Below, piece by piece: positions 34,838 through 44,099 of a DNA stretch of 64,000 bases. Every line of letters begins with the position of its first letter. Position 1 is the stretch's first letter. The stretch comes from HXMU1420-2 sp017643305. GTDB taxonomy: Bacteria > Pseudomonadota > Alphaproteobacteria > Rhodobacterales > Rhodobacteraceae. The notes beneath the pieces were generated by a model. That model did not search any database, had not been told where the DNA came from, and saw nothing but the letters and a program-made list of their open reading frames with translations. Position numbers and translations under genes: made by a program. The stretch is from the NCBI GenBank assembly GCA_965217135.1, contig OZ244249.1, forward strand, positions 4,340,001-4,404,000, in the 5' to 3' direction.

Positions 34838-36377
34838 TGCGTCCTCCCCTGTCGCATAGCCAGAACAGACCGAAGGCCAGCATCAACAGCAGCAAGGCCG
34901 CCGCCTGCGCGCTCTCCATCCTGTAAGCCCCCATCAGGCGGTAGACCTGCAAAGGAAGCGTCGCGCGTTCCGGATCCGCAAACATCGCAATCACGCCGAG
35001 GTCCCCCATCGAAAGTGCCGCTGTCAGGCCAGCTGCGAACCCGATCTGCGGCCGCAACCGCCGCAACAGTACGACGCGCCAGAACGTCCTACCTGTCAGC
35101 TCCAGCGACAGCGCCAGCCGCCCATACACCTGCAACACATTTCGCGCAGCGGGCGCAAATATCCGCAAGGCAAAGGGCAAAGCCATGATCGCGTTCACCA
35201 CCGCCGTCACCGGCAAGGCCAGCAGAAATGGGTCCGCCACCGGGTTGATGACCAGAAACAGCCCTGTACCAATCACCAGCGGTGATGTCGCCAGCCCCAT
35301 CAAACCAACTGTTTCAAGCCACCCGCGCCTGGCCCCGGCAATCGTTGCCGCCATGGGCAGCGCCAGTGCCAGTAAGATGCAGGTACTGGCAAACGCCACG
35401 ATCAACGACACACCTGCCGCTTTCCACACCGTCACGGGCAAGCCCCCCAGCCCCGGCAGTCCCGCCACCACGATCGCTGCCAGCGGCAGGAACAGAAATG
35501 CGGCTGTTAGGAGAATGGCCACCGCATCCCCCACCTTGGCCAGCCCACCGACGCCATCCCACCGGTCCATCGCCCGGTCTAGACCGCCGCCAAAGCCCAC
35601 ATCAGAAAGCGTCGCCATGGCCACCAGCCCAGCCAGCCCTGCCACACCTACCTGGATACAGCCCAACAGCGCCGCCCGCCCCAGGTCGAAATCAAACCGG
35701 AACGCCTGATAGATGGCCAATTCCAGCGTCGTCGCCTTTGGCCCACCGCCCAGTGTCAAAGCCACGGCAAAACTGGTCAAGCAGATCGCAAACACCACCG
35801 CCAGCGCACCAGGGATCGCCCGGCGCAGCGCGGGCCATTCCAGTAGAAACCAGATCTCCCGACTGCCACAGCCCAATTGCGCGGCCAGACGAAACCGTTC
35901 TGCCGGGATTGCCTGCCACGCCTGCAGAATTAGACGCACCGCAAGGGGAAGGTTAAAAAACACGTGGGCCAGCACCACGCCATGCAGCCCGTAAATCTGG
36001 ATTGGCGGCAGGCCGAACTGGCCCAAAACAAGGCTGATCCACCCGTTGCGCCCAAACACCGCCAGCATGCCCAGGATCGCCACGATCACCGGCAGCAAAA
36101 ACGGCGCGCCCAGAAAGGCAATCAGTAACGCACGCCCGCGAAATCGCCGCCGCGAAAGTGCGCGCGCCACCGGAATGGCCAGCGCCACGCTCAACCCCGC
36201 CGAAAGGGCCGCCTGAAGCACGGTAAACCGCAGCGCCGCCCAATCCGCAGGTCCAAGGCCACGCCCGGCATCAGCACCAGACACGACCGCAGCAAAGGCG
36301 CCCAGCACCACCGCCAGTACGAAACAGGCAGCGATGGCCCCGGGCAGGGCCCTTATTGGCTGAGTGCGCTCAGCCAT
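34821..36377 (-). CDS. thiP: thiamine ABC transporter permease
   Basis: The 518-residue protein is a fused two-domain permease with about 12 membrane segments and two EAA-type loops (FRLAAQLGCGSREIWFLLEW and LELTGRTFWRVVLLRRLRPQ), as in ThiP. It overlaps thiB by 25 bases and thiQ by 17. The DNA is distinctly GC-rich. It forms the channel for thiamine. Confidence 0.93.
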   Translation of the reverse strand: MAERTQPIRALPGAIAACFVLAVVLGAFAAVVSGADAGRGLGPADWAALRFTVLQAALSAGLSVALAIPVARALSRRRFRGRALLIAFLGAPFLLPVIVAILGMLAVFGRNGWISLVLGQFGLPPIQIYGLHGVVLAHVFFNLPLAVRLILQAWQAIPAERFRLAAQLGCGSREIWFLLEWPALRRAIPGALAVVFAICLTSFAVALTLGGGPKATTLELAIYQAFRFDFDLGRAALLGCIQVGVAGLAGLVAMATLSDVGFGGGLDRAMDRWDGVGGLAKVGDAVAILLTAAFLFLPLAAIVVAGLPGLGGLPVTVWKAAGVSLIVAFASTCILLALALPMAATIAGARRGWLETVGLMGLATSPLVIGTGLFLVINPVADPFLLALPVTAVVNAIMALPFALRIFAPAARNVLQVYGRLALSLELTGRTFWRVVLLRRLRPQIGFAAGLTAALSMGDLGVIAMFADPERATLPLQVYRLMGAYRMESAQAAALLLLMLAFGLFWLCDRGGRSGDSV

Positions 36378-37333
36378 TCGTCCAGCGCCGCATCGCGTAT
36401 CGCCTGCGCTTCACCTGCGGGCACCATCAACGCCTTGCCCGGCTGGATCAAGGTTTCAAACCCGTCCGGCAGACCACCCGCAGGGGTCACCGCCGGGTAC
36501 ATCCAATTGGTGGTGGGAATGATTGACTGGAACGCATCCGTCACCATGAATTGCAGGAACTGATCCGCCAGCTCCGGCTGGTCGGTGCCTGCGACCTTCC
36601 CGGCCACTTCGATCTGCATGTAGTGGCCTTCGTCAAACGATGCGGCGGCCTTGCTAGAGTCTTCCTCAGCAATCAGGTGATAGGCGGGCGACGTGGTGTA
36701 GCTCAGCACCATGTCCGCTTCTCCTTCGAGGAATAGGCCATAGGCTTCGGACCAGCCCTTGGTCACGGTCACGATATTGTCGGCCAGCCCGGCCCAGATC
36801 GCCGGGGCCTCATCTCCATAGACGGTCTTGACCCACATCAGCAGGCCAAGGCCTGGGGTGGACGACCGGGGATCCTGAATGACGATCTTCAGCTCGCTCT
36901 CCGCCAGCGCTTTCAGCGAGGTCGGTGCTTGTAGGTCTGCGTTGTGGACAAAGGCGAAATAGCCCCAGTCATAGGGCACAAAAACCGGATCGTCCCAGGC
37001 CACGGGCAGGTCATACTCCGCCGTAACACTATGCGTGGCAAACAACCCGGTATCCGCCGCAGCTGCGGTCAGGTTCGTGTCCAGCCCCAGCACCACGTCA
37101 GCGCGGGTGCGTTCGCCTTCCAGCTTCAGCCGCGCCAGCAACGCAGCTCCGTCGCCCGCACCAACAAGTTTCAGATCGCAGCCGCAGGTTTCCTCAAAAG
37201 CCTTTTCCACCGCCGGGCCCGGGCCCCAGTCAGATACAAAGCTGTCATAGGTGTAGACGGTCAGTTCAGGTGTGTCTGCAAGTGCTGCCCCCGCAAGGGA
37301 AATACACGCTGCAAATGTCAGGGCGCTTTTCAT
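36353..37333 (-). CDS. thiB: thiamine-binding periplasmic protein
   Basis: The 326-residue protein has a signal peptide ending AGAALAD and the ThiB pattern: LTVYTYDSFVSDWGPGPAV at the start, VLGLDTNL, and TTNWMYPAV near the end. The ATG at 37333 has GGAGG seven bases upstream; the ATG at 37339 immediately follows that site and is less likely. It delivers thiamine or thiamine phosphates to ThiPQ. Expression should fall when TPP is high, through the riboswitch upstream. Confidence 0.95.
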   Translation of the reverse strand: MKSALTFAACISLAGAALADTPELTVYTYDSFVSDWGPGPAVEKAFEETCGCDLKLVGAGDGAALLARLKLEGERTRADVVLGLDTNLTAAAADTGLFATHSVTAEYDLPVAWDDPVFVPYDWGYFAFVHNADLQAPTSLKALAESELKIVIQDPRSSTPGLGLLMWVKTVYGDEAPAIWAGLADNIVTVTKGWSEAYGLFLEGEADMVLSYTTSPAYHLIAEEDSSKAAASFDEGHYMQIEVAGKVAGTDQPELADQFLQFMVTDAFQSIIPTTNWMYPAVTPAGGLPDGFETLIQPGKALMVPAGEAQAIRDAALDEWLSALSQ

Positions 37334-37377
37334 TGGCATCCTCCATATGCGGCGACGGGTCAGATGGAGTCATATGC

Positions 37378-37466
37378 TCAACCTTCCCTCCGCCGGTTCT
37401 AGCCGGTTCAGGTTCAACGGGTTCGCATCATGCATCTCAGCCCAACAGGGCACCCCGAGGTAGGGC
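37378..37466 (-). promoter_or_regulatory. TPP riboswitch (thi box)
   Basis: Read on the minus strand, the region has the TPP aptamer landmarks in order: CGGGGTGCCC, GGGCTGAGATG, GAACCCGTTGAACCTGA and the CCGGCTAGAACCGGCGGAGG stem ending in GGGAAGG. It lies about 45 bases before the thiB start, so it can mask the ribosome binding site or cause termination when TPP is bound. Confidence 0.93.
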
Positions 37467-37576
37467 GGATATAAATCAACAATATGGGCGCGACAAGAGC
37501 GTCGACAAACAAGGGGCCTGCGACGCTTGCCCACCTATGCAGGCAAGGGTAAACCGGCCCGCAAAGGAGCAAGCCC

Positions 37577-38680
37577 ATGTCGTTCAACACGTTTGGCCAT
37601 CTTTTCCGCGTGACCACCTGGGGCGAAAGCCACGGTCCGGCTCTGGGCGCCACAGTGGACGGCTGCCCGCCTGGCATCTCGGTTGACGAATCCATGCTGC
37701 AACACTGGCTGGACCGGCGCAAACCGGGCACCAGCAAATACACCACACAGCGGCGCGAACCGGATCAGGTGCGCATCCTGTCGGGCGTTTTCGAAGGGCA
37801 GACCACAGGCACCTCAATCCAGCTGATGATCGAAAACACCGATCAGCGGTCCAAGGATTATTCCGAAATCGCCGAGAAATTCCGCCCCGGACATGCCGAC
37901 ATCACCTACTGGCAGAAATATGGCATCCGCGACTATCGCGGTGGCGGTCGGTCCTCCGCCCGCGAAACCGCCGCGCGGGTGGCCGCAGGTGGCTTGGCGC
38001 GCGCGGCTCTGGCAGAGATGGTGCCGGGCCTGAGGATCACCGGCTACATGGTACAGATGGGCCAGCACAAGATCGACCGCGCGCGATTCGACTGGGACCA
38101 GATCGACCAGAACCCGTTCTGGGTTCCCGATGCCGAGGCCGCGGAAGTGTGGGCCGCGTATCTGGACGGCTTGCGAAAATCTGGCAACTCCGTGGGCGCG
38201 GTGGTGGAAATCACAGCCTCTGGCGTACCCGCCGGGCTGGGCGCGCCGATCTACGGTAAGCTGGACACTGACCTGGCCGCGGCAGCAATGTCGATCAATG
38301 CCGTGAAGGGCGTGGAAATCGGCGAAGGCATGGCGGCGGCAGAACTGACCGGCGAAGACAACGCGGATGAGATCTTTCCCGGCAATGACGGGCAACCTGT
38401 CTACAGCTCCAACCACGCGGGGGGCGTCCTGGGCGGTATCAGCACCGGGCAGGACGTGGTGCTGCGCTTTGCGGTGAAACCAACGTCGTCGATCCTGAAA
38501 ACCCGGCAAACGATCACCAAATCCGGCTCAGCGACCGAGATCATCACCAAAGGCCGCCACGACCCATGCGTCGGCATCCGCGCTGTTCCGGTGGGTGAGG
38601 CGATGGTGGCCTGCGTGTTGCTGGACCACGTCCTGCTACATCGCGGGCAGATCGGCGAAAACCGCGGGCGCATTGGCTGA
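37577..38680 (+). CDS. aroC: chorismate synthase
   Basis: The 367-residue enzyme makes chorismate from EPSP with reduced FMN. Family signatures are GESHGPALGATVDGCPPG, GRSSARETAARVAAGG and RHDPCVGIRAVPVGEAM. AAGGAG lies eight bases before the ATG. It is divergent from the thiamine operon and followed by a broken flavodoxin-like gene on the other strand. Confidence 0.97.
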   Translation: MSFNTFGHLFRVTTWGESHGPALGATVDGCPPGISVDESMLQHWLDRRKPGTSKYTTQRREPDQVRILSGVFEGQTTGTSIQLMIENTDQRSKDYSEIAEKFRPGHADITYWQKYGIRDYRGGGRSSARETAARVAAGGLARAALAEMVPGLRITGYMVQMGQHKIDRARFDWDQIDQNPFWVPDAEAAEVWAAYLDGLRKSGNSVGAVVEITASGVPAGLGAPIYGKLDTDLAAAAMSINAVKGVEIGEGMAAAELTGEDNADEIFPGNDGQPVYSSNHAGGVLGGISTGQDVVLRFAVKPTSSILKTRQTITKSGSATEIITKGRHDPCVGIRAVPVGEAMVACVLLDHVLLHRGQIGENRGRIG

Positions 38681-38681
38681 G

Positions 38682-38963
38682 AAGGATTTCGGATCGCCAG
38701 TGCGATCCGGCAGTGAAGCAACCACCGATCTTATCCTTACAGGGCAGGCCGGACCATAAATGGCTGGTTTCGTCCATGAAGGTGGGCGCGCCAAACAGGA
38801 TAGCATCCGCGTTATGCAGAGCTTGCCAGCCCGCATTGTGCAGCTCCGTGACCTCCAGCACCGTGGCAGTGCCACCAGCCTGCGCAACCCCTCAGAAATG
38901 GCCATGGCCAGTTTGCAAGTATGCCCCCGCGCCGGACCAAATCGGAACCACCACAGAGGTCAT
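38682..38963 (-). pseudogene. broken flavodoxin/NAD(P)H-quinone reductase-like gene
   Basis: The minus strand carries flavodoxin-like pieces in different frames. One piece is MTSVVVPIWSGAGAYLQTGH from the ATG at 38963. After a frame change come TVLEVTELHNAGWQALHNAD, then ILFGAPTFMDETSHLWSGLP and KDKIGGCFTAGSH. The order is that of a WrbA-like flavodoxin (P-loop, FMN-binding GAPTFM, KDKIGG.FTAGSH), but at least one frameshift and an internal deletion make it non-functional. It lies directly after the GMC oxidoreductase stop. Confidence 0.72.
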
Positions 38964-40537
38964 TGCAAGATCAGATCTGCGGCTTTTTCCGCGATCATAA
39001 TGGTTGGCGAATTGGTGTTGCCGCTGGTGATGCTGGGCATCACACTGGCATCCACCACTCGCAGGTTGCCAACCCCGCGCAGCCGCAGATCACCATCCAG
39101 CGGTGCACTCGTATCCGTGCCCATGCGCACCGTGCTGACCGGGTGGAAGATGGTCGTGCCCACATCACCCGCCGCCTTGATCAGAGTGGCATCATCATCG
39201 CCTTCCACTCCAGGTTTGATTTCCTCGGGGCTGTAGCGCTGCATCGGCGATTGCGCCATGATCGCGCGGGCCTGCCGTATGGCCGTGGCGGCAATGCGCC
39301 GGTCGCCTTCGGTCGACAGGTAATTGGGGGCGATCCGGGGCGCAGCATGTGGGTCAGGTGAGGTGATCTTCACGCTGCCCCGGCTTTCAGGCCGCAGGTT
39401 GCAGACGCTTGCAGTCAGCGCTGGGAAATTATGCAGAGGTTCGCCAAACGCATCCAGCGACAAAGGCTGCACGTGATACTGCAGATCGGGCGTTTCCAGA
39501 TCTGGGCGCGACTTGGCAAAGGCACCCAGCTGGCTGGGCGACATCGACATCGGACCAGACCGGAACAACGCATATTCCAGCCCGATCTTCGCTTTGCCCA
39601 GCAAAGATGCCGACAGCGTGTTCAACGTTTTGGCCCCAGTCAGCCGCCACGCGCAGCGTAGTTGCAGATGATCCTGCAGGTTGCCACCGATTTCCGGAAT
39701 ATCGCGCAGAACCTCCACGCCCGCGTCGCGCAGAACCTCTGCCGGGCCCAGCCCCGACAGTTGCAGGATCTGCGGGCTGCCAATGGCCCCGGCTGACAGG
39801 ATCACGTCATTGCCACAGCGCGCGGTCACCCGCTGGCCATCCTTTTCATACTCCACGCCCACAGCACGGCCATCTTCGATAAGCAGCCGCCGCGTATGCG
39901 CCTGGGTTTCCACCTTCAACGTTTCGGTGGTGGCCGTGCGCAAAAACGCCTGGGCAGTATTCATCCGCCAGCCCCGACGCTGGTTTACCTTGAAATACCC
40001 AACGCCTTCGTTGTTGCCGGTGTTGAAATCATCCGTGATCGGCAGGCCCCACATGGCGGCCGCTTCCATCCAATGGTCCAGCACATCCCAATGCAGGCGC
40101 TGGTTTTCCACCCGCCATTCGCCCCCGGTGCTATGCAGTGCTGAGGCTCCATCCACGTAATCTTCGGATTTCTTAAAATAGGGCAGGACATCATCCCACC
40201 CCCATCCGGGCAGACCGGATTGCCGCCAGTTGTCGTAATCCGCTGCCTGCCCGCGCATGTAAATCATGCCGTTGATCGACGAACAGCCACCCAGCACCTT
40301 GCCACGCGGGTAAATCAATGACCGCCCGTTCAACCCCGGTTCTTCGGCCGTCTTGAACATCCAGTCCGTACGCGGGTTGCCTATGCAATAGAGATAGCCA
40401 ACCGGGATATGCACCCAATGGTAATTGTCGCGCCCTCCAGCCTCCAGCAGCAGAACGCGGCGGCCTGCCTCGCTTAGCCGTTTGGCCAGAACGCAGCCGG
40501 CACTGCCAGCCCCGACAACGATGTGATCCCAATCCAT
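38960..40537 (-). CDS. GMC-family oxidoreductase, choline dehydrogenase-like
   Basis: The 525-residue flavoprotein begins with the FAD motif VVGAGSAGCVLAKRL and has the GMC signatures GGCSSINGMIYMRG and GSPQILQLSGLGP. The active-site histidine is in GTTIFHPVSTVRMG and the C-terminal asparagine region is TSGNTNSPTIMIAEKAA. Such enzymes oxidise alcohols (choline, polyethylene glycol, other primary alcohols). There is no betaine aldehyde dehydrogenase or BetI nearby, so a choline role is not supported by context. The ATG at 40537 has AAGGGG upstream; the frame could open at 40585. Confidence 0.88.
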   Translation of the reverse strand: MDWDHIVVGAGSAGCVLAKRLSEAGRRVLLLEAGGRDNYHWVHIPVGYLYCIGNPRTDWMFKTAEEPGLNGRSLIYPRGKVLGGCSSINGMIYMRGQAADYDNWRQSGLPGWGWDDVLPYFKKSEDYVDGASALHSTGGEWRVENQRLHWDVLDHWMEAAAMWGLPITDDFNTGNNEGVGYFKVNQRRGWRMNTAQAFLRTATTETLKVETQAHTRRLLIEDGRAVGVEYEKDGQRVTARCGNDVILSAGAIGSPQILQLSGLGPAEVLRDAGVEVLRDIPEIGGNLQDHLQLRCAWRLTGAKTLNTLSASLLGKAKIGLEYALFRSGPMSMSPSQLGAFAKSRPDLETPDLQYHVQPLSLDAFGEPLHNFPALTASVCNLRPESRGSVKITSPDPHAAPRIAPNYLSTEGDRRIAATAIRQARAIMAQSPMQRYSPEEIKPGVEGDDDATLIKAAGDVGTTIFHPVSTVRMGTDTSAPLDGDLRLRGVGNLRVVDASVMPSITSGNTNSPTIMIAEKAADLILQ

Positions 40538-40676
40538 GCAATGCCCCTTTTTATCCGAAACATCCCGGATGCAGGGACCAAGCACAAGACCGCCAACCGA
40601 ACTTCCAACCCGGAAAGACGTTCAAGCGGAGTGCATGGGGCAGTATGCCTGAGGACACGACCGGGGCGGCCCATTC

Positions 40677-40709
40677 CCAAAAAGAAAACCCGGCACAGGG
40701 CCGGGTTAA
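40677..40709 (-). terminator. terminator of the F0 operon
   Basis: AACCCGG and CCGGGTT form a stem around a GC-rich loop at 40687-40709. On the minus strand it is followed by TTTTCTTTTT. It lies about 22 bases after the last atp gene. Confidence 0.8.
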
Positions 40710-40731
40710 CTTGAACTGGTTTTTGCAGACC

Positions 40732-41292
40732 TCAGTGCAGCTTGTCACCGATTTCGTTAATCGATGCGTCGATCAGGGCGTTGCCCTGCGCGGCAGTCAT
40801 CTGCTTGGAAATGACCTGTGCTGCTGCGGTGGTCGCAATGGCGATGGCCTGATCGCGTACTTCACGCACAGCCACAGCCTCAGCCGATGCAATCTGATCT
40901 TCCGCCGCGGCGATGCGCCGGACGATGGACTGTTCCAGATCCCGCTTGGCCAGTTCCGCCGCCTCGACGGCTTCTTCCTTGGCTGCTGCCACGATCTTTT
41001 CGGCCTGCTCTTTCACCTCAGCCATCTTACGTTCATAGGACGCGAGAATGGTCTGAGCTTCTTCGCGCAGGGCGCGGGCTTCATCCAGCTCGGATTTGAT
41101 GCCTTCGGCGCGCTTGTCCAGCATGCCACCTAGCAGGGACGGCACCTTGAGATAGATCAGCACCGCGATAAACAGCAGGAACGCCAGCAGAACAACAAAG
41201 TTCGTGTTCTTCAGCGAAACGAAAGGACCGCTGGCGGCAAAGGCCGGGCTGGTCATGGCCAGCGCCAGGACAAAGGTCAGTGTACCACGCAT
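40732..41292 (-). CDS. atpF: ATP synthase F0 subunit b
   Basis: The 186-residue protein has a hydrophobic N terminus that looks like a cleavable signal (LALAMTSPAFAAS), a membrane helix (NFVVLLAFLLFIAVLIYL) and a long charged helix that forms the peripheral stalk. It lies four bases after the b' gene. Alphaproteobacteria have both b and b'; this is the signal-bearing one. Confidence 0.92.
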   Translation of the reverse strand: MRGTLTFVLALAMTSPAFAASGPFVSLKNTNFVVLLAFLLFIAVLIYLKVPSLLGGMLDKRAEGIKSELDEARALREEAQTILASYERKMAEVKEQAEKIVAAAKEEAVEAAELAKRDLEQSIVRRIAAAEDQIASAEAVAVREVRDQAIAIATTAAAQVISKQMTAAQGNALIDASINEIGDKLH

Positions 41293-41295
41293 GAC

Positions 41296-41868
41296 TTATC
41301 CTTTCATCCGGTCTTCGACAGCATCAGCAATCGCGGATGCATCTGACTTGCCACCCAGCGCGCCGACAATCTCGGCTGCCGTGTCGGTTGCGACTTCGCG
41401 GATGCTGTCCAGGGCGCCTGCCCGGATCCCTGCGATGGCCTTTTCCGATTCCGCTGCCTTCGCAGCAATCTCGGCGTCGGCTTTTTCAATCGCGACGTTC
41501 AGTTCGGCCTGAATTTCGGCCTTGGCCTCTGCAGCGATGCGCAGGGCTTCGGTGCGGGCATCGGCCAGCGCCTGATTGTAAGCGTTTTCCGCTTCAACCG
41601 CACGCGCCTTGAGATTTTCCGCCTCAGCCAGGTCGTTGGTGATCGTGCCCTGCCGTTCCGCCAGGATCGCGGCAATACGAGGCAGCGCGACGCGGCTGAG
41701 GATTAGGAAGATCACGACCAGCGTGATGACCAGCCAAAAAATCTGGTTGCCCATCCAATCCGGGCAGAGCTGCGGCATCCCAATGGCACCGCCATTGGAA
41801 TCGACGCACATGCCGGCTGCTTCCAGCTTGTCGGAGCTAATGTGTTCGCCTGATGTATCGGTCGCCAT
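41296..41868 (-). CDS. atpF': ATP synthase F0 subunit b'
   Basis: The 190-residue protein has one membrane helix (FWLVITLVVIFLILSRVALP) at residues 44-63 and a long coiled-coil tail rich in Ala, Glu and Lys. The first 40 residues include GMCVDSNGGAIGMPQLCPDW, typical of the b' form in Rhodobacteraceae. It pairs with subunit b in the stator. Confidence 0.92.
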   Translation of the reverse strand: MATDTSGEHISSDKLEAAGMCVDSNGGAIGMPQLCPDWMGNQIFWLVITLVVIFLILSRVALPRIAAILAERQGTITNDLAEAENLKARAVEAENAYNQALADARTEALRIAAEAKAEIQAELNVAIEKADAEIAAKAAESEKAIAGIRAGALDSIREVATDTAAEIVGALGGKSDASAIADAVEDRMKG

Positions 41869-41948
41869 TGTCGTTCTCCTTGGGAACTTATGCCTTCACC
41901 GGACGGCGTGTTGCGCCGCCCGGCCGTAAGGAAAAGGTTCCGTGTGGA

Positions 41949-42185
41949 TCAGACGGCAAACATCAGCAGAAGGGCAACGAGGAACGAGAAGATCCCCAGC
42001 GCTTCCGAGAACGCGATACCGATGAACATGGTTGCGGTCTGACCAGCAGCCGCGGACGGGTTGCGCAGGGCACCTGACAGGTAGTTCCCGACGACGTGGC
42101 CCACACCAACGGCGGCGCCGCCCATGCCGGTACATGCCAGACCAGCGCCGATATAGGCGCCCATTTGTACGATATCACCTTCCAT
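41949..42185 (-). CDS. atpE: ATP synthase F0 subunit c
   Basis: The 78-residue proteolipid has two membrane helices linked by a polar loop (RNPSAA), with the proton-carrying glutamate in IAFSEALGIFSFLVALLLMF. The ATG at 42185 has AAGGAG upstream; an in-frame extension to 42242 is not needed. It forms the rotor ring. Confidence 0.96.
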   Translation of the reverse strand: MEGDIVQMGAYIGAGLACTGMGGAAVGVGHVVGNYLSGALRNPSAAAGQTATMFIGIAFSEALGIFSFLVALLLMFAV

Positions 42186-42248
42186 GATTTGTCTCCTTAC
42201 GATGGAATAGGTTGTGATGAGTGTAGGGTGGGGGCTACCCACCGCTAA

Positions 42249-43010
42249 TTAGTGATGCGGATGCAGCGCGTCCTTCAGGTAGACACAGGTCAGGATCGCA
42301 AAGACGTAGGCCTGGATAAAGCTCACCAGAACCTCGAGCGCGTAGATCGCAGTGATCGCCAGCACCGAAACCGGGGCGATCAAGGTCACTGCGGCAAAAC
42401 CCGCGAACACTTTGATCACCGCGTGGCCAGCCATCATGTTGCCTGCCAGACGAATGGAGTGGCTGATCGGGCGCACGAAGTAGGAAATGATCTCAATCAG
42501 CGCCAGTACAGGGCGCAGTGGCAGCGGTGCAGCAGAAATCCAGAACAAGCTGAGGAATCCGGCACCGTGCTTGACGAAGCCCAGCACCGTGACAGTCAGA
42601 AATACCGCCATCGCCATGATCGCGGTTACGGCGATGTGGCTGGTGGTGGTAAAGCTCATCGGCAGCAGGCCGAGGAAGTTAGAGCACACAATGAACATGA
42701 ACAACGTCATGATATAAGGGAAGTACGGGGTAGCATCCTTGCCCGCCACGTCTTCGACCATCTTGTAGATGAAGCCATAGGCCAGCTCAGCGATCGACTG
42801 CCCGCGCCCGGGAACGATGGCGCGCTTGGAGGTCGACATGACCAACAGCGCAAAGACCGCCAGAACCGCCAGTGCCATCCACAGTGTCACGTTGGTTACA
42901 GTGAACAGCCCGACCGAGTCCCCACCGAACAGCGGTTTCACGATGAACTGATCCATCGGGTGGAAAACCAGTCCGCCTTCGTCTGCTGCGCCGTGTGCTT
43001 CTTCTGCCAC
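42249..43010 (-). CDS. atpB: ATP synthase F0 subunit a
   Basis: The 253-residue protein has five to six membrane segments and the essential arginine in SHSIRLAGNMMAGH, with further family marks in LEVLVSFIQAYVFAILTCVY. The start is GTG. It forms the proton half-channels against the c ring. Confidence 0.96.
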   Translation of the reverse strand: MAEEAHGAADEGGLVFHPMDQFIVKPLFGGDSVGLFTVTNVTLWMALAVLAVFALLVMSTSKRAIVPGRGQSIAELAYGFIYKMVEDVAGKDATPYFPYIMTLFMFIVCSNFLGLLPMSFTTTSHIAVTAIMAMAVFLTVTVLGFVKHGAGFLSLFWISAAPLPLRPVLALIEIISYFVRPISHSIRLAGNMMAGHAVIKVFAGFAAVTLIAPVSVLAITAIYALEVLVSFIQAYVFAILTCVYLKDALHPHH

Positions 43011-43013
43011 CTG

Positions 43014-43346
43014 TCAGCTCCTCTCTTCGTCCGTCTCGGCCTGTTTGGCCAATTGTTCCCTTTGAACCTCCTCGGCGCTTCGCATCATCACGCGAATGCC
43101 CGCCGCAAGGCCCAGCAATGTAAACAGCACCAGAAAGATCGGGATGGTCCCGAACAGGCTGTCCAGCCCGTATCCAATGCCAAAACCGACAGCGAGGCCG
43201 GTTACAAGTTCGATCACCATCCGCCAGGCCAGATGCGCCTGAGAATAGTGCTCTTCCGTATGCGGCTTTTCCTCCTTGCCACCTTTGGCCGCTTCAATCC
43301 GCGCTTCAAGCGCTTCAAGACGGGCTTTAGGGTCTTCGTCGGACAC
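43014..43346 (-). CDS. atpI: ATP synthase-associated protein AtpI/AtpZ
   Basis: The 110-residue protein has a charged N terminus (DPKARLEALEARIEAA) and two membrane helices separated by GYGLDSLFGTIP, as in AtpI/AtpZ family proteins. It lies four bases before atpB and probably helps assemble the c ring. The start is GTG. The F1 genes are not in this window, which fits the separate F0 and F1 operons of this group. Confidence 0.88.
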   Translation of the reverse strand: MSDEDPKARLEALEARIEAAKGGKEEKPHTEEHYSQAHLAWRMVIELVTGLAVGFGIGYGLDSLFGTIPIFLVLFTLLGLAAGIRVMMRSAEEVQREQLAKQAETDEERS

Positions 43347-43641
43347 TGGCGGACAGCCTCATACGTTTGCCACGGTGCTAAGGCGATGCAGGCGCAGAGT
43401 CAATTGCGCGAACGCCATACCCAGAATCTAGTATTCTATTGTTTTGTAACAGTTATTTTCCTGCTCCCGCAATTAGCCTAATCGGTCGCAGGCTCGCTTG
43501 CGCCAAATATCGCGGATTTTGCATATTCAACCATTTGGTTGATGTTTCGCGGGACTATCCGCAAGCTGCGCCTTGGTTTCGCGCGCGACGCAGCCCATTC
43601 TCTCGTTGACCGCGCCCGGACACACCCGCTAGGCAGTTGGC

Positions 43642-44016
43642 GTGAACGATACGTCCCCACTCGATACGGTCTTTGCGGCTCTGTCCGACCCAACCCGGCG
43701 GCAGATACTTTCCATGCTGCTCGAAGACGACATGGCCGTCACCGACGTTGCTGAACCCTTCGAAATGTCGCTGGCTGCAATCTCCAAGCACCTTGCTATC
43801 CTCACCCGTGCCGGCCTGATTTCGCAGGAAAAGCGTGGACGTGTGAAATGGTGCAAACTGGAACCCGACGCTATGCGCGAAGCCAGCGTTTGGATGCAGA
43901 GCTTTGGCCAGTTTGAACCGGTCAACCTGGATGCGTTCGAAAGATTCCTGGAACGGGAATTTCAGGCAGACCCGTCAGAGCCTGGTCAGACCGTCGGACC
44001 CGACCAGCCCGATTGA
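43642..44016 (+). CDS. ArsR-family transcriptional regulator
   Basis: The 124-residue protein has the winged-helix ArsR fold (DPTRRQILSMLLEDDMAVTD, then MSLAAISKHLAILTRAGLIS). It has no cysteine cluster of the metal-sensing type; the single cysteine is in RVKWCKLEPDAM. It therefore belongs with the non-metal group often found next to SRPBCC genes, though none is adjacent here. The start is GTG at 43642 with a weak ribosome binding site. Its target is unknown. Confidence 0.85.
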   Translation: MNDTSPLDTVFAALSDPTRRQILSMLLEDDMAVTDVAEPFEMSLAAISKHLAILTRAGLISQEKRGRVKWCKLEPDAMREASVWMQSFGQFEPVNLDAFERFLEREFQADPSEPGQTVGPDQPD

Positions 44017-44099
44017 AAGATTGCTTTCCTGCCAGTGGCCAACCGGAAACAACCCCATCGGTTCCCCGATCAGCTTGAAATCCACGACGCCCAGCGCAA

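Noticed and set aside
38960..40537. Choline dehydrogenase betA
   Set aside because: The GMC family is clear, but betB, betI and betC are absent nearby, so a specific choline role and gene symbol are not justified.
42252..43481. Plus-strand frame of 409 codons over atpB and atpI
   Set aside because: It is antisense to two clear atp genes and has shadow-type composition.
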